Source of the DNA: a virus | Virus record (IMG/VR): IMGVR_UViG_3300030328_002527 | Coordinates: 1 to 29,357 of that record | Length of the DNA: 29,357 nucleotides | Direction: 5' to 3' (one strand) | In this document: positions 8,863 through 17,051 of the stretch, piece after piece | Layout of the letters: every line of letters starts with the position of its first letter | Position numbering within the stretch: position 1 is the stretch's first letter | The notes under the pieces: generated by a model | Databases searched by the model: none | Told to the model about the DNA's origin: nothing | The model's input: the letters and a program-made list of their open reading frames with translations, nothing else | Made by a program: the position numbers and the translations under genes

Positions 8863-9746
8863 GGCGCTACTACAGTTGTTAAATCTGACTCTTCCAGATT
8901 GCTTGAATATATTTCAGATAGACTAGCGTCTGATCCTTCATTTGGTATTGTAAATTTAGATCCATCCCAAGTTGCTTTTTCTCCCATTCTAAACCACAGT
9001 GTTGGATTTAATTTTTTCAAATTTGTAGGACTCCCTGTTCCATCATTCCAAGGAGCTCCAGATCCACCACCCGTTGGTGGTGTTCCGTTATACATTTCAG
9101 TTATTTCGCTTTGAGTAAGAACTTTGTCAAAAATAGAAATTTCATCTAAATAACCATTATATCTCGTTCCACCTCCACCTTGTTGATTTGTGTGTATATC
9201 AGCTATTCTAAAACGAGTGTCAGGAGATGTAGAACCAGTTCCGTTATTTTGGTTATAACCATAACCTGTAGATTGATGAACACTGTCCATATATAATTTT
9301 AAGTCGGGACTATTTGTCATACTTCCCGTTGCGGGTCTATTACCACTATAAGTAACTACCATATGATGCCATCCATCTTTTTGATTATTATAAGTAGCAC
9401 TATTAGTTCTAATATACATATAATCATTCCAACCAGAACCATACATATAAAAATGCCACATATTGTTGAACATAAAATTCCACCCTACATTCGCTCCTGA
9501 AGGATAAGTTCCTTGATAAAAAGCATTACTTATTGCACTACAATAGTTGGTTAAATTTCCAGGTCTGTGCCAGAAAGAAATTGTGAATGCGTCTGTAAAG
9601 GCAAGATTATAAGGAGCATCTACAGTTAAAGACTCGTCAAAGCCATCAAACAGTAAACTGTTTTTATTCTCGTACGATTCTCCATGTATAACTGGAAAGC
9701 CTCCTATTCCTACTGCGGGTATTGTACTACATATTCCGTTAAACAT
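8859..9746 (-). CDS. LamG / concanavalin A-like lectin domain protein (adhesin)
   Basis: This 295-aa protein carries a jelly-roll lectin domain of the LamG_3 type over residues ~28-220. The hallmarks are NSLLFDGFDESLTV at the start, FTISFWHRPG in the third strand, DGWHHMVVTYSG in the middle, LKLYMDSV, and the closing YNGYLDEISIFDKVLTQSEI followed by MYNG. The tail after residue ~225 has a Gly/Ser linker and a second short module with PTLWFRMGEKATWDG, which looks like a repeat of a lectin-associated strand. Such domains in phage virions bind polysaccharide or surface glycans. It sits in a run of fibre and decoration genes, consistent with a host-attachment or capsid-fibre role. Confidence 0.8.
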   Translation of the reverse strand: MFNGICSTIPAVGIGGFPVIHGESYENKNSLLFDGFDESLTVDAPYNLAFTDAFTISFWHRPGNLTNYCSAISNAFYQGTYPSGANVGWNFMFNNMWHFYMYGSGWNDYMYIRTNSATYNNQKDGWHHMVVTYSGNRPATGSMTNSPDLKLYMDSVHQSTGYGYNQNNGTGSTSPDTRFRIADIHTNQQGGGGTRYNGYLDEISIFDKVLTQSEITEMYNGTPPTGGGSGAPWNDGTGSPTNLKKLNPTLWFRMGEKATWDGSKFTIPNEGSDASLSEIYSSNLEESDLTTVVAP

Positions 9747-9748
9747 AG

Positions 9749-10576
9749 TTATAATATAACTTTTTTTGTTAATATTTCAGGATCAACATCTATTTTTGTA
9801 TAGTCCACTTTGTAATAGCCATCTTCTATTGTAAGTATTTCTTTATCTAACTCTTGAGCTATAACTCCTCTATATATACCTTTATTTATTAGTTTATTCT
9901 TGTATTCAAATTCGTATATATTAATTCCACTTGGTGACTTACCAACTAGTCTTATATTCTCCTTGAGTCTTATGTCGGAATATAGTTCTACTAAATTTAG
10001 TTTAACCCATATATATCCAGTAAATGAACCAGCACTTCCTCTATTAGCTATTATACCAAAAGAACCTTGACTACCTGAAGAACTTATGTTTTTAATTTTT
10101 CCAGCTTGAGTTGATGAATCTACTTGATATCCTAAATCTATATCTGTACTACCATCATACCAAGCAATTTGACATACTCCAGAACTTTGAACTGCTAATA
10201 AATCGTCAGTATCATCTGTTGTATTTACAGAAACTCCTACCGCATAAAGTTCATTCGCGCTGGTGCCATCTTTAACACCTCCACTACTAGCTCCATTTCC
10301 AGTCATCCAATATCTTGGGAATATTGTGCCGCTTCCATTGTCATCAGGAGTTACTACGAAAGCAGTTTCATCTGAGAAACAACCCCATCTTCCACTAGCA
10401 AAATTTGGATTTTTTTTAAACGAGTAGTTAGCTGGTTGGTAAGTGTAAAACAAAAGTTCTCCTGATTGTATATGACCATCACTAACTATACCTGATCCAT
10501 AAGTTTGTCCATTTATTATGTTTTGTGTCTGGTCGTTGTTTTTAGGACCCCATCTGTGAAAAGGTATATGACTCAT
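9749..10576 (-). CDS. Fibre protein with C-terminal S74 / endosialidase-type chaperone domain
   Basis: This is a 275-aa protein. The N-terminal two thirds are beta-rich and Gly/Ser-rich, as in trimeric fibres. The C-terminal ~70 residues match the intramolecular chaperone of endosialidase (peptidase S74) family: YSDIRLKENIRLVG, then GINIYEFEYKN, then RGVIAQELDKE and GYYKVDYTKIDVD. In that family the domain assembles the trimer and then cleaves itself off at a Ser at the domain start; here the S before DIRLKENI is the candidate. The protein is a likely minor fibre or spike, two nucleotides ahead of the LamG adhesin in the same operon. The assignment of the chaperone domain is strong; receptor specificity is unknown. 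Confidence 0.82.
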   Translation of the reverse strand: MSHIPFHRWGPKNNDQTQNIINGQTYGSGIVSDGHIQSGELLFYTYQPANYSFKKNPNFASGRWGCFSDETAFVVTPDDNGSGTIFPRYWMTGNGASSGGVKDGTSANELYAVGVSVNTTDDTDDLLAVQSSGVCQIAWYDGSTDIDLGYQVDSSTQAGKIKNISSSGSQGSFGIIANRGSAGSFTGYIWVKLNLVELYSDIRLKENIRLVGKSPSGINIYEFEYKNKLINKGIYRGVIAQELDKEILTIEDGYYKVDYTKIDVDPEILTKKVIL

Positions 10577-10577
10577 A

Positions 10578-11117
10578 TTAATACATTTCTACTGTTTGTA
10601 AAGCAATTTTAACTAAATAATCTTCTGTGCCAGAATTTGACACTGTTTCCATAGCATATCCTATTATACCTAAACCTGAAGAACCTGAAGGACTGAGATC
10701 CATTTTAACTCTACCATTGTCAGCACCTGATATACTTAATGGTTTACCCGTTGTTACTCCAGATGGATCTTCATCGTAATCTACGAGAACACTATATTTA
10801 CCCATATGAGCTACAAAACAATAATTACCAGTAACTCTTGATACTACTCCTAAAAAATCCTGTATAGAACTTCCACTAGACAACGCTAGTTGATTGCTAG
10901 TATCTTGTTGAACGCAGTCGCCTACTTGAGGTGAATCATACTCAGCACTTTTTCTCCATAATTCTCCTTGGTCATTTACCCATGATAAGCCATTATATAT
11001 TTCAATAACATTCCAAGTTGTATTAAACACAGTTTCCCCTTCAACCATTCCAGTTAAAGCATTTATCTCTGTTAATGTTTTAGATCCGTAAGTATAAGGT
11101 AGTGATAAAAAGCTCAT
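10578..11117 (-). CDS. Beta-rich decoration-like structural protein
   Basis: This 179-aa protein has short strands typical of capsid cement or decoration proteins. PQVGDCVQQDTSNQLALSS is followed by FLGVVSRVTGNYCFVAHMGK, YSVLVDY, GKPLSISGADNGRVKM and GLGIIGYAME ending in YLVKIAL. The pattern of entry value, offset, set value and return to baseline resembles DUF2190-like or tail-fibre tip domains, but I cannot place it in a named family with confidence. The N-terminal 60 residues (SLPYTYGSKTLTEINALTGM) are similar in style to small fibre-base modules. It is separated from its neighbours by only 1 nt on each side. A virion surface component is likely. Confidence 0.62.
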   Translation of the reverse strand: MSFLSLPYTYGSKTLTEINALTGMVEGETVFNTTWNVIEIYNGLSWVNDQGELWRKSAEYDSPQVGDCVQQDTSNQLALSSGSSIQDFLGVVSRVTGNYCFVAHMGKYSVLVDYDEDPSGVTTGKPLSISGADNGRVKMDLSPSGSSGLGIIGYAMETVSNSGTEDYLVKIALQTVEMY

Positions 11118-11118
11118 A

Positions 11119-11802
11119 TTAATCTGTTTCTGTTGCAGTTCCCCATAGTGTTACTAAAGCTCCAGACCTAGTTGTAGGAGTTGCTGCTGTGCTTGTTATA
11201 ATGTCAAAAGAATTTAAGTGGCATTTACCTATTAAACCTTGTGTTGCCCCAGAATTTGCTTGTACTGTTCCTCTATTTGTTGCACTAGTTGTTTCAGTAA
11301 CTTTTACATGGCTTCCATAAACTGGGGGAGAAGTACTATTTGCTTTTATAGGCCAAGTTCCAGAAGTAGCAACTAATACTGGAAATTCTCCAAAACCTTC
11401 TTCTGCTGAATCAGCTGAACTTAAACAAACACCTACGCATCTTTCGTCTCCACCGCTATTCCACATTGTTACAGACGGTCTAACAGCATTTGTTAATCCT
11501 CCATCACTACTAGCTTCAGTCATCACAACATAGTCACCAGGATTAAGAGGATATACTCCATCATTTTGCATTTCGTAAATACCAGTACCATACCAAAATA
11601 ATTTATTAGCTGGATTACCTAGTCTATAATAAGCAACTAAAAGTCTATGATTCGTACTGCATATTACGGTATCATAGTTTTGAACTAAGCTTTTATCCCA
11701 GTAATTAGCTGACCCAGCTGTTTCACTATTTAACGCAAATATCTCATTGTAACTTTTTAAACCCCAGGTTGTACCACCTTTTCCAGCATAAGTGTAACTC
11801 AT
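11119..11802 (-). CDS. Structural protein of fibre/decoration cluster
   Basis: This 227-aa protein is Gly/Ser/Thr-rich with low charge, and begins MSYTYAGKGGTTWGLKSYNE. Its second half (LNPGDYVVMTEASSDGG, then ERCVGVCLSS, EFPVLVATSGTWPIKA and GLIGKCHLNSFDII) follows the same value-then-offset order as the next gene downstream. The two may therefore be distant paralogues of one surface module. There is no enzyme motif, signal peptide or membrane segment. It abuts the 872-aa fibre gene. A virion surface role is inferred from composition and neighbours. Confidence 0.58.
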   Translation of the reverse strand: MSYTYAGKGGTTWGLKSYNEIFALNSETAGSANYWDKSLVQNYDTVICSTNHRLLVAYYRLGNPANKLFWYGTGIYEMQNDGVYPLNPGDYVVMTEASSDGGLTNAVRPSVTMWNSGGDERCVGVCLSSADSAEEGFGEFPVLVATSGTWPIKANSTSPPVYGSHVKVTETTSATNRGTVQANSGATQGLIGKCHLNSFDIITSTAATPTTRSGALVTLWGTATETD

Positions 11803-11804
11803 AA

Positions 11805-14423
11805 TTATTTGATATACCAGTCTGTGCCATCACAAACAAATTCGTAATAATTGTTAAGAGACGCTAAAGGTAAACCATTAGTATCTCTAACTACTCCATC
11901 AATTTTTTTACCAGTTTGTGTTTTAACAACTAAACTATCTGTAGTAGCTCCTTGAGCAACCCACTTCACACCTATCACATCCCCACTAGATCCTGCTGGT
12001 AATGTTGCTACACTTGCCCCACTACTAGTTAATAAATATATACTTCCAGCCACTAATGGACTAGCAACAGTAGAAGTAACAGCTGATGGAAATCCACCAC
12101 CACTAGCACTTATAGCAACGCTACTAGCGGACGTGATTCTACCTTGAGCATCTACAGTAATTTGCGCAACATTAGAAGCATCTCCATACGTTCCTGCAGA
12201 AACAGTTGTATTATCTAAACTTATCGTTACATTTTTCTCAGTTGTAACACCTACACCAGTCGATATACCAGTTCCTCCAAATATCTCTAATGTATTACCT
12301 GCTGCATTTATAGTTTGATCACCGCCAGTATCTACATCAACTATCCAACTAGATAAACCACTTGTGGGTAAGTCAACCCATTCTAGTTCTGCTAATCCAG
12401 TTCCACTTGTCCAAGTTTTTACACTTAATATTTTTTCAGTTGCACCTGGGCCAGTGTTAGGAACCTCAATACCATATGTTGAAGCGCTACCGTGTGCAGG
12501 ACCTATTAACTCAAAATAATGAGGAGTAGTATTATCCGGGCAATATAATCTTAATCTTCCCTTTGTAGTGTCAGCTCCTTTTATTTCAACAACTCCAGGT
12601 ACCGAACCTTGTTGACCTACAACTAAAGTATTAAGTGAACTTCCAGTACTATATGTTAATCCCGCATTTGCAGCAAAACCATTTGATCCGTCATTATACT
12701 GTATTTGACTAGCGGATCCAGCAGCACTAGTACTAGGTAAATCATTCCAATTACCTTGATAGTCTAAGTATTGACCAGATGTAGCTCCAACTACGCTAAA
12801 TTCTATATTAGGAGTTGTAGTAGCGTTTGTAACAGCTATGGAAAAACCATTTATATTATTAGTTACTCCAACAGTTGTAACACTACCAGAACCTGATGGA
12901 GCTACCCAACTACCATCAGCTCTTAAAAACGTGGTGGTTTGATTAGCAGATGCAGATGAAGGTACATGACCTGTAGTAGATGAACCTGCAAATGGTCGAG
13001 AACTAAATATAACAATATCATCTGTACTTCTAGTTACTATAGCCGGTAATTCACCTGCAAATTGTATGTTGTCAGCTGAACCAGTTGATGGCGTTAAAGT
13101 AAAATTAGGGCTGTCGTTAGATCCAGCTGTTTCTTGAGTAATGCTTATACCGTAAGTTGTATTGTCATTGGTGTCTGTCCAAGGAACATTTACAAATGCT
13201 TGTTCGTTTAAAAGCTCTACTGGATAGTCTTTACCACTTTCAGGAAAACCTATTTTTATTCCACCTCTTACAGTGGAACTAGCTAAAGGTAAAGTGTATC
13301 CAGTTTCAGCAGCCCAATAAGGAACTCCTGTAGTGTTAACTTTTAATACATGACCTGCTGTTCCTAAGGGTAGTTTAGATAAAACATTAGTTGCAGAAGA
13401 GTATAATAAATCTCCTTTTGTGTATGTTGAAAAACCAGTTCCACCATCTCCACTTGCTAAAGTACCTGTTATTGATGCTGCTCCTAAATCTAATGCTAAT
13501 TCTTGGGATTCTATCACTAAACCACCATTAGCTTTTAGATCTGTACTAAATGTAGTTCCTGTCAATTCTAATCCATCGCCAGCTGTGTAAGTAGTATCGG
13601 TTGGAACAACCCAAGTTCCATCACCTCTTAAAAATTTAGTATTATCCCCACCTGTAGGAACGTAACCAACATTTGCTTCTCCAGCATAATAATGAGGAGT
13701 TATAGTAGCGACTTCACTAACCGTGTTTACAGTCAATAAGTCACCTGTAGAAATAGCAGCAGTACCAATAGATATACTAGCAACGCCTTGAGGAACAGTT
13801 GCCCAATTAGCATAACCATTAGCATCAACGCATTTTAAAAACTTTCCAGCAGATTCTGTATCATCTTGTAACTGCAACGCATACTGATAATCAGCATTAT
13901 CTGCTTTAAACTTACCACCTATAGCATATATATTACCACCTGACCCTCCGTTAATTCCATTAGCAAAACCTTCAATAGCAATATTTTTATCTGATGAATC
14001 AAGAGCTTGTGCATAAACACCTATTTTATCAACCGCTGTAGCTGTACCATTATTAAAAGCCTTGCTATTAATACCATATTCGCCTTCGCTATCAATTCTA
14101 AAAGCTATATTACCTGCTTGTGTTTCTGTATATTTTAAATAAACACCAACATTCGTTATAGGCGCACTAAAGAAACCTACATAAGTTCCATCATCTTGAA
14201 TATTGGAATCACCTAGACTATTAGCACCTGTAAATTTAGCTACGTAATTAGATGTTCCAGTAGCTGTAGCAAAAGTTAAATTGTTTTGTAACCATGTTTG
14301 TATTTGCGTACCGCTTATTCTAGCGTTAGTGTAATTACCTACCGTACCTTCATAACCTGCTAAACCATCTATTTGGCTTAAGTCCGGTTGACTACTAAAC
14401 GCACTTATTTTAACATTTCCCAT
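11805..14423 (-). CDS. Long tail-fibre / appendage protein with repeated Gly-Thr-rich modules
   Basis: This 872-aa protein has a short N-terminal attachment-like region (residues ~1-50, LSQIDGLAGYEGTVGNY). Repeating fibre modules follow: YVAKFTGANSLGDSNIQDDG, KFLRGDGTWVVP, GGTGFSTYTKGDLLYSS, LPLGTAGHVLKVNTTGVPYW, TTFLRADGSWVAP and ASQIQYNDGSNGF. Units of the type TGHVPSxxxxTTFLRxDGSW recur at least twice. These motifs are widespread in long fibres of marine phages. The C-terminus ends EFVCDGTDWYIK, a pattern common at fibre ends. Its second paralogue is the 754-aa protein at 22433-24697. It most likely forms a trimeric fibre for host recognition. It precedes a cluster of smaller fibre genes. 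Confidence 0.78.
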   Translation of the reverse strand: MGNVKISAFSSQPDLSQIDGLAGYEGTVGNYTNARISGTQIQTWLQNNLTFATATGTSNYVAKFTGANSLGDSNIQDDGTYVGFFSAPITNVGVYLKYTETQAGNIAFRIDSEGEYGINSKAFNNGTATAVDKIGVYAQALDSSDKNIAIEGFANGINGGSGGNIYAIGGKFKADNADYQYALQLQDDTESAGKFLKCVDANGYANWATVPQGVASISIGTAAISTGDLLTVNTVSEVATITPHYYAGEANVGYVPTGGDNTKFLRGDGTWVVPTDTTYTAGDGLELTGTTFSTDLKANGGLVIESQELALDLGAASITGTLASGDGGTGFSTYTKGDLLYSSATNVLSKLPLGTAGHVLKVNTTGVPYWAAETGYTLPLASSTVRGGIKIGFPESGKDYPVELLNEQAFVNVPWTDTNDNTTYGISITQETAGSNDSPNFTLTPSTGSADNIQFAGELPAIVTRSTDDIVIFSSRPFAGSSTTGHVPSSASANQTTTFLRADGSWVAPSGSGSVTTVGVTNNINGFSIAVTNATTTPNIEFSVVGATSGQYLDYQGNWNDLPSTSAAGSASQIQYNDGSNGFAANAGLTYSTGSSLNTLVVGQQGSVPGVVEIKGADTTKGRLRLYCPDNTTPHYFELIGPAHGSASTYGIEVPNTGPGATEKILSVKTWTSGTGLAELEWVDLPTSGLSSWIVDVDTGGDQTINAAGNTLEIFGGTGISTGVGVTTEKNVTISLDNTTVSAGTYGDASNVAQITVDAQGRITSASSVAISASGGGFPSAVTSTVASPLVAGSIYLLTSSGASVATLPAGSSGDVIGVKWVAQGATTDSLVVKTQTGKKIDGVVRDTNGLPLASLNNYYEFVCDGTDWYIK

Positions 14424-14433
14424 TTCTTATATA

Positions 14434-14601
14434 TTATTCTATTAATAGTAAACCTGGTGCGTTAGGATCTGCAACTTCAAGCTCTATATAGTTGTTAGTT
14501 CCTGGCTCTTGCTCTATAAAACCTACTTGAGGAGGAGTTGTACCTCTTATTACGTGCCAATCACCTAACCATGGAATGGCATATGGAATACCACCAATCA
14601 T
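14434..14601 (-). CDS. Small hypothetical protein (55 aa)
   Basis: The frame from ATG 14601-14599 to TAA 14436-14434 encodes 55 aa starting MIGGIPYAIPWLGDWHVIRG and ending PNAPGLLLIE. The start overlaps the stop of the upstream gene as TAATG, the coupling used several times in this block, and the gene fills an otherwise empty 177-nt gap before the long fibre. The composition is hydrophobic and Pro/Gly-rich, with an acidic end. It could be a fibre-base adaptor; no family is recognised. Confidence 0.6.
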   Translation of the reverse strand: MIGGIPYAIPWLGDWHVIRGTTPPQVGFIEQEPGTNNYIELEVADPNAPGLLLIE

Positions 14602-15155
14602 TAATAAAGAGCTAATACATTAGCAACTGTACCTGATACTGATCCTAATCTTTTAATAAGTATAGGTAAGAACTGACCACTTACAACATTAGCAAATGTA
14701 ACTTCAGATCCACTTTCCATTATAACGGTTAAATTTCCACCACCGTTACCAACATATACACAAGCTCCTCTATTAGCTGTATGTGGAATATCTATATTAG
14801 TTACTGTGAAAGCGGCTACACCAGCACCGGGATCACTTAGCGTGTCTCCAACTGCGTATCCACTACCAACTGTTGAAACTTCATAATTTGTTATAGTACC
14901 GCTACCTGCTACTCCACTTATTGCTAAAACTTTAACTACTGCGGATGATCCATTTCCACCAGAAACTGATATTGTATCTCCAACAGTATAAGTAGCACCT
15001 GCGTTAGTCATATTTAAACCGTGGTTAGGAGCTGAATTGTTAATTGCACCAATCACTATAGCTTTTGCATCATGAGCAAATACTCTCGGCTCCTGTTGGA
15101 AAACTCCATTGACGGCGTCTAAATCTGTAAAGTTATTAAAACTATTTACTGCCAT
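14601..15155 (-). CDS. Gly-rich structural protein with YxVGDT repeats
   Basis: This 184-aa protein has two similar blocks in the middle: GATYTVGDTISVSGGNGSSA (~52-71) and GSGYAVGDTLSDPGAGVAAF (~97-116). Each is followed by a beta strand. Such YxVGDxL repeats are common in marine phage virion proteins. The C-terminal part, with GACVYVGNGGGNLTVIME and FLPILIKRLGS, also looks like a beta-sandwich tip domain that I recall next to head-fibre genes. It begins MAVNSFNNFTDLDAVNG with no signal peptide. It lies between the holin-like gene and the fibres, and is probably a head or fibre decoration protein. Confidence 0.62.
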   Translation of the reverse strand: MAVNSFNNFTDLDAVNGVFQQEPRVFAHDAKAIVIGAINNSAPNHGLNMTNAGATYTVGDTISVSGGNGSSAVVKVLAISGVAGSGTITNYEVSTVGSGYAVGDTLSDPGAGVAAFTVTNIDIPHTANRGACVYVGNGGGNLTVIMESGSEVTFANVVSGQFLPILIKRLGSVSGTVANVLALY

Positions 15156-15159
15156 TTTA

Positions 15160-15612
15160 TTATTTTTTAATTTTTGTTATTTTTTCCGCGCCTCTAGAAC
15201 CAAAGTACGCTACATAAACTGTGATGAGTAAAGCTTCTAACAAAGAAACCCAACCTGTTTTTATTTCTAATAGTACAGTTGAATCTAGTACTATAAATAT
15301 CGTCATGGCTAAAGTAAGATATATTAGCGTCATAGGTCTCGTGTTCTTACTTAACCATGAATCACTTTTCATATCACTAGCCCATCTTTCTGAGATGTTG
15401 TTCATCTCTGCTATGTCTTGATCCAAAAGTTTAAGGGCCATTTGTTTATCTGCAGCCTTAATACTTTTATCACTTGTTATAAGGTTTTTTACTACACCTA
15501 AACCTCCTTGGTCAGGTAAAAACTCTCCAAGTTGTGAAACAAGTTTAGGAGCCTTCTCTGTTAAGAAAGCCCCTACCTTTGTTTCTTTAAACTTCTTTTT
15601 TTCTTTTGCCAC
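15160..15612 (-). CDS. Holin-like membrane protein (GTA_holin_3TM type)
   Basis: This 150-aa protein has a Lys-rich N-terminus. It carries the signature ISERWASDMKSDSWLSKNTR (residues 73-92), typical of the family Pfam calls holin of 3TMs for gene-transfer release (PF11351). Two clear hydrophobic segments follow at ~94-112 and ~121-139, and a basic tail KITKIKK ends the protein. Holins permeabilise the inner membrane to let the amidase reach peptidoglycan at lysis. The start is GTG at 15612, overlapping the upstream TAG as TAGTG. The amidase is ~1.4 kb upstream in the same operon. The family match is good; holin activity is the family's proposed role rather than something shown here. Confidence 0.78.
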   Translation of the reverse strand: MAKEKKKFKETKVGAFLTEKAPKLVSQLGEFLPDQGGLGVVKNLITSDKSIKAADKQMALKLLDQDIAEMNNISERWASDMKSDSWLSKNTRPMTLIYLTLAMTIFIVLDSTVLLEIKTGWVSLLEALLITVYVAYFGSRGAEKITKIKK

Positions 15613-16268
15613 TATCTATTCTTTTTACCAGCAATCCTGTTCACAACGTGATTGTGTTCAGCTCCAGTAGAATGATGAGAGTTACTCCAGTTCCAACTTC
15701 CATGCGCATCATCAAACAATGCTTGAGCATGTCCTTTGTGTCCTTCTTTTAATTGCTTTCTCCCCATTTTAACATCATGCTCTTCCCAAGAATTAGTCTT
15801 TTTAAGTGGACCTGTTTTTTTAGCTGGCTTTTTGCTATAATCTGTTTCTCTGCTTGTTGATGGGCTATGTTTAGCTGAAACTCTACCTATAGGCTTTTTC
15901 TTTTTATTTCCCCAACTTTTAATTTTAGCTTTAAGTTTGTCACCTATTTTTTTATTAGGATTTCCTAACTCTTTAAGTTGATTAGCAGCTGCACTATTAT
16001 CCATTTCCTTTTTAATAGGTCCTGTTTTTTTAGGCTTACCTGGCTTTTTGCTATAGTCTGTTTCTCTTGAAGAAGTTGGAGTATGTTTAGCAGAAACCCT
16101 ACCTAGTTTCTTTTTCTTTTTAGGTCTCTTTTCTAGTGGACCTTCTTTTTTAGGTTTACCTGGTTTTTTACTGTAATCCGTTTCTCTTGAAGATGTGGGA
16201 GTATGCTTAGGCGCAACTCTACCTAACTTTTTTTTCTTAGGTTTTTTTCTTTCTAATGCTGATTTCAT
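15612..16268 (-). CDS. Basic protein with three ~32-residue repeats
   Basis: This 218-aa protein is strongly basic. It contains three copies of GRVSAKHTPTSSRETDYSKK plus a Lys/Pro spacer and KKxGPLxK. Copies begin near residues 16, 56 and 128; the third has SPSTSRETDYSKKPAKK. The C-terminus is different: His/Trp-rich with GSWNWSNSHHSTGAEHNHVV. Copies are conserved in protein but vary at many third codon positions, so the repeat is under selection. The KKxGPLEKR piece recurs in the protein at 24710-25378. A DNA-binding internal virion protein or a processed structural protein is possible. No known family was recognised. Confidence 0.65.
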   Translation of the reverse strand: MKSALERKKPKKKKLGRVAPKHTPTSSRETDYSKKPGKPKKEGPLEKRPKKKKKLGRVSAKHTPTSSRETDYSKKPGKPKKTGPIKKEMDNSAAANQLKELGNPNKKIGDKLKAKIKSWGNKKKKPIGRVSAKHSPSTSRETDYSKKPAKKTGPLKKTNSWEEHDVKMGRKQLKEGHKGHAQALFDDAHGSWNWSNSHHSTGAEHNHVVNRIAGKKNR

Positions 16269-16274
16269 AATTGT

Positions 16275-16613
16275 TTATTTTTTAGCTTTTGTCTCCTTGG
16301 AATAAGCTTCTTTTTCCCAAGGTGACTTTTTATTATACGTACGTGAATATTTTTTTCCCTTCCAGATTATGTTTTTATCTGTATAGAATAAATCTCCTCG
16401 CTTGATTTGATCTACATGAACTTTTTCATGAGAGATAATTTCTTCTTCTTGACCAGGATCTCTTACTTGGTCATTAATAGTTATAGTTCCATTTAAGTTA
16501 GCTCTACCTAGAGTACCTTCTTCTTCTGGTACTCTATATACTGGAGTATTATCTATCTGATAAGGCGAACTCATCTTAAATGTGTTATTGAAGAACTTAG
16601 TTATAAATTTCAT
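16275..16613 (-). CDS. Putative small zinc metallopeptidase (HExxH)
   Basis: This 112-aa protein carries an HExxH zinc-binding motif in EEIISHEKVHVDQIKRGDL (His-Glu at residues ~62-63, second His ~66). A downstream acidic residue in PWEKEAYSKE is a candidate third ligand. The frame LGRANLNGTITINDQVRDPG before the motif is beta-rich. Similar small proteins are common in uncultured marine phages, in my recollection. The gene lies between small membrane proteins and the repeat protein, downstream of the amidase, so a role in lysis, virion maturation or entry is plausible. The start ATG overlaps the upstream stop as TAATG. Activity is not shown; the motif is short. Confidence 0.65.
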   Translation of the reverse strand: MKFITKFFNNTFKMSSPYQIDNTPVYRVPEEEGTLGRANLNGTITINDQVRDPGQEEEIISHEKVHVDQIKRGDLFYTDKNIIWKGKKYSRTYNKKSPWEKEAYSKETKAKK

Positions 16614-16771
16614 TACTCAGCTTTAAAAGCTAATAGTACTTCTCTAAGCGCGTATCCGAAAGCTACACCAGCATACATTGGATGTGACTCTACTAATAAC
16701 ATTGCTCCTACTATTCCAGCTAATACAGCTTTAGATAGTGGATGATTTATAATTGCTTTTGCTTTTTCCAT
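16613..16771 (-). CDS. Small membrane protein (52 aa), start reassigned
   Basis: The protein is MEKAKAIINHPLSKAVLAGI, then a hydrophobic stretch VGAMLLVESHPMYAGVAFGYAL, ending in EVLLAFKAE. It has one or two short membrane segments. A longer frame from 16798 exists, but ATG 16771-16769 overlaps the stop of the upstream gene as TAATG. That coupling is used at least three other times here, so the shorter start is preferred. The gene is between the 92-aa gene and the metallopeptidase-like gene. It is a holin or accessory lysis membrane protein by position and size only. Confidence 0.6.
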   Translation of the reverse strand: MEKAKAIINHPLSKAVLAGIVGAMLLVESHPMYAGVAFGYALREVLLAFKAE

Positions 16772-17049
16772 TATTTTTCTGGTTTTAGTTCTGGCCATTT
16801 TCTATATACACAATCTTTAATCCCTTGCGGGTTTGGTGCGTTGTGTGCAAGTTTAAGAGCTGACTTAGCTCTCTTTAAAGTGTTAACAGGGTAAGTTCCT
16901 TTAGCAGCGCCACCGGCTGGACCACAAAAATCTCCTTTTTCTACGTTTTTGTATTTACCAGCATTTGAACTGCCTTTTTCTTCTCTTACCTCTGAGATAG
17001 TTTTTTTCTTTGAGAACGGTGAGTTCCCGTTATAAATAGGATTTATCAT
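16771..17049 (-). CDS. Small conserved phage protein with Cys/Gly motif
   Basis: This 92-aa protein has a Ser/Lys-rich start followed by KGDFCGPAGGAAKGTYPVNT, then LKRAKSALKLAHNAPNPQGI and KDCVYRKWPE. I recall this TYPVNTxKRAxxAL ... AHxAPNPxxI ... CVxRK pattern from many phage proteins, often as a tail piece of prohead proteases or as small stand-alone proteins. Its role is not established. Two cysteines flank the motif and could bind metal. It lies directly after the amidase with a 2-nt gap and is coupled to the small membrane protein. Confidence 0.7.
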   Translation of the reverse strand: MINPIYNGNSPFSKKKTISEVREEKGSSNAGKYKNVEKGDFCGPAGGAAKGTYPVNTLKRAKSALKLAHNAPNPQGIKDCVYRKWPELKPEK

Positions 17050-17051
17050 TA

